Shown here piece by piece: positions 1-5,571 of a DNA stretch of 5,571 nt; positions within the stretch are counted from its first letter, which is position 1, and the number at the start of each line of letters is the position of its first letter. The DNA comes from Kiritimatiellia bacterium (GTDB taxonomy: Bacteria > Verrucomicrobiota > Kiritimatiellia > JAAZAB01), in contig JAGYMT010000148.1 in NCBI GenBank assembly GCA_018400335.1, forward strand, positions 1-5,571, given 5' to 3'. Both the position numbers and the translations under genes were made by a program. The notes under the pieces are model-generated. The model had not been told where the DNA came from and made no database searches. It worked only from the letters and a program-made list of their open reading frames with translations.

Positions 1-90
1 TTTCTCTTTTCTCCTTATTCTTGGTTTTTTAAATATAATCTAAAAAATAATTTAAGCCATTGTGCCTCTGGTAATCTTTGAACCACGGCC
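1..90. other. AT-rich upstream/leader region
   Basis: No coding region is supported here. Bases 1-60 contain only 12 G or C, in sharp contrast to the GC-rich genes that follow. The stretch has pyrimidine-rich tracts (1-30), an A/T-only inverted repeat (TTTTTTA at 25-31 against TAAAAAA at 41-47) and the TATAAT at 34-39. Bases 60-90 are of mixed composition and show no Shine-Dalgarno-like sequence ahead of the start codon. The reading frame of the first gene is closed upstream by TGA at 79-81, so that gene cannot extend into this region. Confidence 0.6.
34..39 (+). promoter_or_regulatory. Possible -10 promoter element (TATAAT) of the operon
   Basis: A perfect TATAAT lies at 34-39 in an AT-rich leader. 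Transcription would begin near 46, giving a leader of about 45 nt before the first gene. I see no convincing -35 hexamer at the usual 16-18 bp distance; the nearest candidate, TTGGTT at 21-26, is only 7 bp upstream. In a stretch this AT-rich a TATAAT can arise by chance, so this is a weak call supported mainly by its position ahead of a tightly packed gene cluster. Confidence 0.3.
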
Positions 91-2496
91 GTGATGCCGG
101 ACGACGAAGCCATCCGTGCGATGGCCGAATCGTTCACCTTTCGCAAGCCGTCATGGATGCCCGATTGGCAATGGACGCGCGTTCAGGAACTGATCAGACT
201 CGGCGGCGGCAGCGACTACGCCGACGCCATTGCGTCGGGCGACCCCGCGAAATACCGGCGGCAGATCAACTCAATCCTCGCTACGCTGCCCCGCTACTGG
301 CTCGGATGGGGGGTTCAGGATCAATTACTGCTCTGGCATCAGTATCGCGAGGCGCTGCCGGCCTATGCCCGGGACAACATGAAAGCTTACTGGAGCGCCT
401 GGCTGTATCCCGATCTGCCGAACGAAGCCATCAATATTGATCCGCAGGGCGACAAGAAATTCGCCTGGTTCAAGGAGACCCAGGACTGGCGCGGCCTTTT
501 CTCGTTCTTCCGAGTGCGTTGGACCCATCGCGTCGGCACGATGAATTTCAACCACACCGCCTGCATGGGGGCGCTGCTGGGCGGGGAGATGATCGGTTCC
601 GACTGCGCGATGGCCGACGGCCGCGGCGGCCTCGAGAAGATGCTGCTGCGCTTCTGGACTTTCCAGGACGGCACCAGCCAGGAGATGCTCGATCACTATT
701 ATTTTTCGATCACTCTCAGTGGCCAGAAAATGTTCGCGGATTATGCGCCGACCCGCCTTGATCGGCTGATGGGTGAGATTATTCGTGATCGCGCCGTGGA
801 ATTGCTGATATCAAGCTACCACCCGCACGTGCGCCGCTGCATCGGCGCATCGGGCCGGACGCGCATGTCGAACGTCCTCGGCTACGAGCAGGAGGGCGTC
901 TACAGCGTCCTGCACACCCTCTCGCCCAAAGGCGTGCTGTTACACGTTGACGAAACGAACAGGGTTCAGCGCGGCATGTATCTTTTCGGCTATGATTTCC
1001 CGCCGGGCCGCGTTGCCCTTCAAACCCGCGCTTCGCCCTGGGCGCCGGAGTGGGCCAGGCACATGCTGGACGAAAAACCGCTGCCCTACGAGGTGACGGC
1101 TTCCGAAACCACTCGCGGCCATTTCAAGAATCCGCCGCTCTGGCGCCGATCCTACCTCGGCCGCCACTACGGTCTGGCGAGCCAGGACATCCAGGGCGGA
1201 TCGGTGGACGTGCTCGGACAATGGAACCCCGGCGACGCGCCCATTACCGACGCCGACCAGCTCGGCACGCTGACCGTCCGCTATAACATAAACGCGCCGC
1301 ACATGGCCAAGACCGGCGGCGGCGGCATGCCCTATTCCGGAGCGACAGCGACCTTCCAGCACAAGAACAAGGCTATCGTCTGCACCAAGCCGCGGACCGA
1401 GAAGGCATCAACCCTGAAGTTCGCGGGCGAAGGCGGCGTTAAAAGTCTTTATTCGACCGTCGCGCTATGGAACTTCCGCGAGCCGCAAGGCTGGACGCTG
1501 ACCATTGACGGCAAACCGCAAACAGCCTTCCCGCTTCGCATGAAGGCGGGTCAGCGGATCGCGCTGCAGGACGGAAAAGTGTTCGTCGGCATAATCCCGT
1601 TGCCCGCCACCGACCTCGGGCGCGACGACGATGTGGTGATCGAGCCCGGCATTCCCGAACCCCTTGGCGACCGCCACGGAGCCACCACGATAGCGCCGGC
1701 TTTGATGATCAACACGTTCAACCTTAAACAGGAGACGCCGCTGGACGCTGAGAGCCCGCTATGGGAGAAGATCTGTCGAGAAACATGTGGCGGATTCGTC
1801 ATCGAGCTGGGCGACAGCGACGAATATGCGTCCTTCGCCGCGTTTCAGAAACATCTTGCCGACGCTAAACTCGAAACCCGATGGGAAAATGAAACCCGCA
1901 CCTTGCATGTTGTCTATGAGAGCGGCGAGGACAAGCTGGAGATGGGCTACTGCACTGACTATCCGCAGGCCGATGTCCATTATGGCGTAGAGCCCGGACA
2001 ACACATTAAGGCGATCCCCTACCGCCGCGTCAACGGCAAGGATCCCTACCTGCCGGACGGCATAGACCGCGACACCACGCTGACCCAGCAGGGCACAACG
2101 GGCCGTTTGGAGAAGAACGGCGCGGTTCTGGCGATGGAGCCGGGACGCACCGGCTATCTACAGACCGAGCCTGTCAGCGGAACCTACGTCGGCTACAACC
2201 CGCTGCCGGACCTGTCGGACTGGTCGTTGACGGTTCCGGGCGGCGTGCAGGTGCGGGCGGACGGAAAACTGGGACTTGCCCGCATTGCCGTCCAACCCGC
2301 CACGGGCAGCCTGTGGATTGACCAGGCTTACAAGGCCGATCAGAGCGGACTCGACGGCATCGCCAGGCGACTGCTGGTTTTCGGACTCAAAGAGGCGCCA
2401 AAGGTCACGCTCAACAAAGAGTCGCCGGCGAAACCGCCGGAGCAGGTCGAGGTCAACGGCCAAAAGGCGTATTCGATTCCTCTGGCCGTCAAGTAG
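91..2496 (+). CDS. Putative (alpha/alpha)-toroid polysaccharide lyase-like protein (heparinase/alginate lyase-like), 801 aa
   Basis: I do not recognise a named family. Residues about 60-330 look all-helical and rich in aromatics. They carry two patches like those of toroid lyases (heparinase II/III and alginate-lyase superfamilies): an Asn-Phe-Asn-His stretch at 152-155, followed by a small-residue helix (MGALLGGEMIGSD, 159-171), and Asp-Gly at 193-194, Glu198 and His-Tyr-Tyr at 202-204, like the DG..E...HYY segment holding the catalytic Tyr/His in those enzymes. Residues about 370-800 are beta-rich, fitting the C-terminal beta-sandwich of such proteins. If the analogy holds, it would cleave a uronic-acid-containing glycan by beta-elimination; this is inference. 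There is no signal peptide or membrane segment. The start is GTG at 91, immediately followed by an in-frame ATG at 94 that is equally plausible; a TGA at 79-81 blocks extension, and no ribosome binding site is visible. The next gene starts 14 bases after the TAG, suggesting an operon. The reading frame is very secure, the function is not. Confidence 0.85.
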   Translation: MMPDDEAIRAMAESFTFRKPSWMPDWQWTRVQELIRLGGGSDYADAIASGDPAKYRRQINSILATLPRYWLGWGVQDQLLLWHQYREALPAYARDNMKAYWSAWLYPDLPNEAINIDPQGDKKFAWFKETQDWRGLFSFFRVRWTHRVGTMNFNHTACMGALLGGEMIGSDCAMADGRGGLEKMLLRFWTFQDGTSQEMLDHYYFSITLSGQKMFADYAPTRLDRLMGEIIRDRAVELLISSYHPHVRRCIGASGRTRMSNVLGYEQEGVYSVLHTLSPKGVLLHVDETNRVQRGMYLFGYDFPPGRVALQTRASPWAPEWARHMLDEKPLPYEVTASETTRGHFKNPPLWRRSYLGRHYGLASQDIQGGSVDVLGQWNPGDAPITDADQLGTLTVRYNINAPHMAKTGGGGMPYSGATATFQHKNKAIVCTKPRTEKASTLKFAGEGGVKSLYSTVALWNFREPQGWTLTIDGKPQTAFPLRMKAGQRIALQDGKVFVGIIPLPATDLGRDDDVVIEPGIPEPLGDRHGATTIAPALMINTFNLKQETPLDAESPLWEKICRETCGGFVIELGDSDEYASFAAFQKHLADAKLETRWENETRTLHVVYESGEDKLEMGYCTDYPQADVHYGVEPGQHIKAIPYRRVNGKDPYLPDGIDRDTTLTQQGTTGRLEKNGAVLAMEPGRTGYLQTEPVSGTYVGYNPLPDLSDWSLTVPGGVQVRADGKLGLARIAVQPATGSLWIDQAYKADQSGLDGIARRLLVFGLKEAPKVTLNKESPAKPPEQVEVNGQKAYSIPLAVK

Positions 2497-2508
2497 AAAG
2501 CGTTTCCA
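2495..2508 (+). promoter_or_regulatory. Possible LacI-family (cre-like) operator at the gene 1/gene 2 junction
   Basis: The 14-mer AGAAAGCGTTTCCA matches the cre consensus TGWAARCGYTWNCW at 13 of 14 positions (only the first base differs). It contains GAAA and TTTC arms around GCG. It overlaps the TAG stop of the first gene and lies 2 bases before the ATG of the second. LacI-family regulators commonly control sugar-utilisation genes with sites of this form. A single site between co-oriented genes could also be chance, and no regulator gene is present in the window. Confidence 0.2.
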
Positions 2509-2510
2509 AT

Positions 2511-4850
2511 ATGAAAAAAGTCGAAGCACAATCGCATTCCACCATTTACAGCGTTCGACGGCACAAGGGGCGTCCAATGCTGCATATTGACGGACGTCCG
2601 GAGCCGCGCTATGCCTACGCCTACTCGTACTGCGGTTCATTCCGCTGGCCGGAGGCCGAGGAAATTCACAGCAAGTTCATCGCTCACGGCTGCCGTACGT
2701 TCGTGCTGTGCCCGCGCGGCGGGGTTGACGACGACTGGGGCACTCTGCCTTTCTGGACCGACGACAACGTCTTTCCCGACGATCCGCTGGCGGTTCCGGG
2801 CAGCGCCTGGCAGGAGACGCTTGACCAGGTCCGGTTCATCCTCGACCGCGCGCCCGACTCGCGTTTCTGGGTTCGCTGCATGTCGCTGCCGCCAAAACGA
2901 TGGATCGATAAGTATCCCGACGAGCTGCAGCTCAACGCCTACGGCAAGCGGTATCCCGACCCCTCCCTGGCCGGCGACCGCTACGACGAGCAGGTGGGGC
3001 GGTTCATGGAGAACCTCGTCCGCCAGTTCGAGCGCCAGCCCTGGGGCGATCGGGTGATCGGGTATCTGGTCTACCCCGTGGGAGAAGGGACAAGCCTTCT
3101 CACCTGCGAAGGCTTCTTGTTCGATCAGAGTCCCGCGATGCAGCAGGGTTTTCGCGCTTTTCTGCGCCGGCGCTACGGCACGGACGGCGCGCTCCGGGAC
3201 GCCTGGCAGCGGACGGATGTGACGATCGACACCGCCGGCGTGCCGAACGACGCGGAATTTCGCGAGCGCGGACGCGCGCAATTCAAGGTATTGCCCAATG
3301 CCGGACAAGCGCTCGATTTGGTTTCGCGCCGACTGCATTGGCCTGATCCCGAATCCACCGTCGCGGAACGCGATTACTGCTTCTATATGCGGGAACTCAC
3401 CGAGCGCAACTTCCGCACGCTCTGTGGCGCGGTCAAGCGCGCGGCGCCGAACAAGCTCGCGGGGCTGGACGCCTTCAAGCAGTCCATGCTGGGATGGCCG
3501 CTGCCCTGCATGAGGCACGGCGATTACGAGACGTTCAACTCAGCGATGCACCCGCTCTCCGGCGCGTTCGACATGGCGCGCCTGCTGGACATGCCCGAGC
3601 TGGACGCCGTAGCCACTCCCCATCAGTACTCGCATCGCGGCATGGGGTTCGGCTACGAAGGCGAAGGCATCGGCGATTCCGTGGCGCTGCACGGAAAGCT
3701 GATGCTCATGGAGGAAGATCAGCGAACCTTTTGCCAGCCCGAAGGCTGGACTTTCGACGCGCTCGCCGACATGACCGAGGCCCGCGCCGGCTTCTGGCGC
3801 AACTTCGCCTCGTCCATCACGCGCGGATACCTGACCTATCCGATGGATGTCTGCAACCCGAGCTACTTCATGGACGACGGTATCCAGGCTATCCTCGGGC
3901 GCCGTCGCGAGGCGCAGGAGGCCATCCTTGAACGCGAGCGCCGCGATACGCCGTCCGCGGTCATGGTCCTTTGCGATTACGACACACTGCACGAGGATTT
4001 CAGCATAGATTATCAAAATCTCGCCGTCCTGCACCAGCAGATGTACGGGTTGGTTCGCTGCGGAGTTCCGGCTCGAACCTATCTGTTCGAGGACCTGGCG
4101 CGGGACGATTTTCCCGAACAGCACCGCCTGTTCCTCTTTCCGGACCTCTTCCTATACACGCCCGAACGCCTTACGCTGCTGCGCGACAAGGTCTTTCGTA
4201 ACGGCAACGTGGTGATCTTCGGCCCCGCCACCGGCATCACCGACGGACGCAAGCTTTCGGCCGAGACAGCCTTCGAACTGACCGGCATTCCAATGGAACT
4301 GCTGCGCAAGGAAATGCCGCGATGGGTCAGCGTGGACCGCTTCGACCATCCGATCACCGCAGGCCTGTCCCGCCGCATAGACTACGGCGACTCGTATCCC
4401 TATGGCCCGATCCTGGCGACGCTGCCGCATCCCGATGTCCGGCGGCTTGGCGGCATCCGCTGGCCGTCGTCGAAAAGCGGAACGGGACTGGCGATCCGGG
4501 AGTTCGGTCGAGGCGCGGCGGGCAACGGAGATCCGGGTCCGCGCGGACCGGGCGATTATGCGGTTGTATTCACCGCCGCCGTTCCATTGCCGCCTGCGCT
4601 GCTGCGCGCCTTTGCCTGTTATTCCGGAACGCATGTCTACAGCGACTCGGACGACGACCTCATATTCGCGGACGATCTCATGCTCGGCATTCACGCGACG
4701 CGCCCCGGAACGCGGGAGTTCCGACTGCCGCGCATGTCGGCTGTGCGGGATGTGACAGCCGACCGCAAGATCAGCGACTGCGCCGACCGGATCGTTGTGC
4801 GCATCGATCCGCCCCAAACTCATCTTTTCATGCTGACCGACCCGGAGTGA
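2511..4850 (+). CDS. GH42-like (beta-galactosidase-like) glycoside hydrolase, 779 aa
   Basis: Likely a retaining exo-glycosidase of the GH42 type; substrate unknown. Residues about 35-450 fit a TIM barrel. The segment GYLVYPVGEGT (184-194), followed by an Arg/Tyr-rich helix with an FLRRRYGTDGALRDAW stretch (217-232), parallels the GH42 strand-4 region, making Glu192 the acid/base candidate. The strand KLMLMEEDQRT (396-406) parallels the GH42 strand-7 'MEQ' region, making Glu401 (or Glu402) the nucleophile candidate. Residues about 482-615 resemble the flavodoxin/glutamine-amidotransferase-like trimerisation domain of GH42, including RLFLFPDLFLYTPE (539-552) and a later GNVVIFGPATG (565-575). 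Residues about 680-779 look like a small C-terminal beta domain, preceded by a Gly/Pro-rich loop (667-682). Oddly, Gly191 replaces the Asn that normally precedes the acid/base Glu in clan GH-A. No signal peptide is seen. ATG 2511 is the first start, with only a weak GAAAG upstream; the gene ends 6 bases before the next start. Confidence 0.88.
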   Translation: MKKVEAQSHSTIYSVRRHKGRPMLHIDGRPEPRYAYAYSYCGSFRWPEAEEIHSKFIAHGCRTFVLCPRGGVDDDWGTLPFWTDDNVFPDDPLAVPGSAWQETLDQVRFILDRAPDSRFWVRCMSLPPKRWIDKYPDELQLNAYGKRYPDPSLAGDRYDEQVGRFMENLVRQFERQPWGDRVIGYLVYPVGEGTSLLTCEGFLFDQSPAMQQGFRAFLRRRYGTDGALRDAWQRTDVTIDTAGVPNDAEFRERGRAQFKVLPNAGQALDLVSRRLHWPDPESTVAERDYCFYMRELTERNFRTLCGAVKRAAPNKLAGLDAFKQSMLGWPLPCMRHGDYETFNSAMHPLSGAFDMARLLDMPELDAVATPHQYSHRGMGFGYEGEGIGDSVALHGKLMLMEEDQRTFCQPEGWTFDALADMTEARAGFWRNFASSITRGYLTYPMDVCNPSYFMDDGIQAILGRRREAQEAILERERRDTPSAVMVLCDYDTLHEDFSIDYQNLAVLHQQMYGLVRCGVPARTYLFEDLARDDFPEQHRLFLFPDLFLYTPERLTLLRDKVFRNGNVVIFGPATGITDGRKLSAETAFELTGIPMELLRKEMPRWVSVDRFDHPITAGLSRRIDYGDSYPYGPILATLPHPDVRRLGGIRWPSSKSGTGLAIREFGRGAAGNGDPGPRGPGDYAVVFTAAVPLPPALLRAFACYSGTHVYSDSDDDLIFADDLMLGIHATRPGTREFRLPRMSAVRDVTADRKISDCADRIVVRIDPPQTHLFMLTDPE
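4844..4847 (+). promoter_or_regulatory. Ribosome binding site of the third gene (GGAG)
   Basis: GGAG lies directly before the TGA stop of the GH42-like gene and 9 bases ahead of the ATG at 4857. It is the clearest Shine-Dalgarno in the window and decides the start of the third gene. Its overlap with the preceding coding sequence suggests translational coupling. Confidence 0.55.
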
Positions 4851-4856
4851 AACGTC

Positions 4857-5571
4857 ATGAACGACCTTGACAAGAGATATCAATACGAAATTCTCAGAGC
4901 CGGAGCGCCTCCGGCTCTTGATGGCTGGCTGGATTCCCCCGCATGGAAGGGAGCGCGCTGGATCAACCGTTTCGTCGCAATGGACACGTGGGAGGAAGCG
5001 AAGCCGGCTCGAGCCGCCATGCTGTGGGATGATACTCGCCTGTTCGTAGGCATCAAGCTTGACGAGCCGCGACTCGGGCTTATCCGCGCCGAAGGAACGC
5101 CGGTCGCGAACGACGACATAGTCGAGTTATACCTGGACCCCGGGCTGCCCGGGACCGAGTTCCTGGCGCTTGGCGTGAACGCGCGGGGAGAGGTCGCCGC
5201 GCACGCCATGATCATTGACAACCCCGGATGGGGAACACGGCATCCGATCAAGACTGACGGCATCCGCGCCGCGGCGCGGTTGACGGGAGCCGGCTGGCAG
5301 GTCGAACTGGCGCTCCCGTTCGCCGCGCTACAAAGCGAGCCGCCTGTCGCTGGGCGCCTATGGCGCGGCAACGTGTGCCGAATGGACCGGCTCGGTTATT
5401 CCTGGTCCTTCTGGGCGCTCGGCGAACAGGTTTCCTATAGCTATGACGACCATAAACTTTTTCCCGAACTAAAATTTTCCGCCGCCATCGGCAAAATGCC
5501 GCCGCGCCAGGCCGCCCGCCCGCCGGCCTGGCCCGAACAACCGCGTTTTCCCCTTCGCGGGTTCATGTATG
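4857..5571 (+). CDS. CBM9-like carbohydrate-binding protein, 3' end outside window (238 aa seen)
   Basis: The frame starting at ATG 4857 stays open to the window edge, so the C terminus is missing. Residues about 10-210 match the CBM9-like (DOMON-like) beta-sandwich pattern: LDGWLDSPAWKGA (21-33), the strand with Trp57-Asp58-Asp59 and LFVGIKLDE (62-70), NDDIVELYLDP (85-95), then the amphipathic strand GWQVELALPF (146-155), and a closing strand near HKLFPELKFS (199-208). Family members bind sugar chain ends and are often fused to glycosidases. After a Pro/Ala-rich linker (211-228) the last residues, PRFPLRGFMY (229-238), look like the opening of a second domain, most like the start of GH20 catalytic barrels; this is inference from ten residues. 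There is no signal peptide. A GGAG ribosome binding site and a 6-base gap place it in an operon with the GH42-like gene. A 10-bp perfect hairpin lies in codons 14-21. Confidence 0.82.
   Translation, partial: MNDLDKRYQYEILRAGAPPALDGWLDSPAWKGARWINRFVAMDTWEEAKPARAAMLWDDTRLFVGIKLDEPRLGLIRAEGTPVANDDIVELYLDPGLPGTEFLALGVNARGEVAAHAMIIDNPGWGTRHPIKTDGIRAAARLTGAGWQVELALPFAALQSEPPVAGRLWRGNVCRMDRLGYSWSFWALGEQVSYSYDDHKLFPELKFSAAIGKMPPRQAARPPAWPEQPRFPLRGFMY
4896..4918 (+). repeat. Perfect 10-bp inverted repeat (stem-loop) inside the third gene
   Basis: AGAGCCGGAG at 4896-4905 and CTCCGGCTCT at 4909-4918 are exact reverse complements separated by the 3-base loop CGC. The stem is GC-rich and starts 39 nt downstream of the start codon. 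No T-tract follows (the next bases are TGATGGC), so it is not a standard intrinsic terminator. It encodes ordinary CBM9 residues (RAGAPPAL), so coding constraint plus chance could explain it. Confidence 0.6.

Noticed and set aside
25..47. Inverted repeat TTTTTTA / TAAAAAA as a possible terminator of an upstream gene
   Set aside because: The stem is made only of A-T pairs in a low-complexity AT-rich tract, so it would be too weak, and its loop contains the TATAAT.
72..80. TAATCTTTG as a Bacteroidetes-type -7 element
   Set aside because: The consensus TAnnTTTG is one base shorter, there is no matching -33 TTTG, and the codon composition does not suggest Bacteroidota.
2637..3518. Long minus-strand open frame (about 293 codons) opposite the GH42-like gene
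   Set aside because: It is fully antisense to a gene with a recognisable fold, and its translation is low-complexity Arg/Ala/Val-rich sequence typical of GC-rich shadow frames.
4536..4549. Perfect 14-bp palindrome GGTCCGCGCGGACC inside the GH42-like gene
   Set aside because: Seven matched pairs are expected roughly by chance in several kilobases of GC-rich sequence, and it lies in a Gly/Pro-rich coding stretch.
4322..4870. Plus-strand open frame (about 182 codons) in another frame within the end of the GH42-like gene
   Set aside because: Its translation is Arg-rich and without domain features, and it overlaps a supported gene throughout.
4152..4883. Minus-strand open frame (about 243 codons) over the end of the GH42-like gene
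   Set aside because: It mirrors the codon pattern of the plus-strand gene and shows no recognisable domain; it is a shadow frame.

Overview
The window is 5,571 bases of GC-rich coding DNA. It starts with about 90 bases of upstream sequence whose first 60 bases are very AT-rich (12 of 60 are G or C). Codons are strongly G/C-ending, and almost all of the window is filled by three plus-strand genes packed head to tail. I recognise no RNA gene, mobile element or CRISPR array. The combination of large proteins (a toroid-lyase-like protein, a GH42-like protein and a CBM9-like protein) is typical of polysaccharide-degrading bacteria of the Planctomycetota-Verrucomicrobiota-Lentisphaerota-Kiritimatiellota group. 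That placement is inference from the gene repertoire; nothing in the window proves the taxon.

Layout. Bases 1-90: AT-rich leader with a perfect TATAAT at 34-39, probably the promoter region. Bases 91-2496: an 801-residue protein with the look of an (alpha/alpha) toroid plus beta-sandwich polysaccharide lyase (heparinase II/III or alginate-lyase-like superfamily), not assignable to a named family by eye. Bases 2511-4850: a 779-residue protein resembling a glycoside hydrolase family 42 (beta-galactosidase-like) enzyme, with a TIM barrel followed by the flavodoxin-like trimerisation domain. Bases 4857-5571: the first 238 residues of a protein that begins with a CBM9-like carbohydrate-binding domain. 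Just after that domain it shows a short motif like the opening of a GH20 catalytic domain, then runs off the window.

The genes are separated by 14 and 6 bases and are very likely one operon. The simplest reading is a glycan-utilisation cluster: one enzyme resembling lyases, one resembling a retaining exo-glycosidase, and one binding/processing protein. The substrate cannot be read from the sequence. None of the three predicted N termini carries a visible signal peptide, which suggests action on imported oligosaccharides inside the cell unless the starts are misplaced. No transporter, regulator or sulfatase is present in the window.

The points most worth checking are: the two large enzymes, which look like divergent and possibly uncharacterised families; replacement by Gly of the Asn that normally precedes the acid/base Glu in clan GH-A enzymes; the possible CBM9-GH20 fusion; a cre/LacI-like palindrome on the first intergenic junction; and a perfect 10-bp hairpin just inside the third gene.
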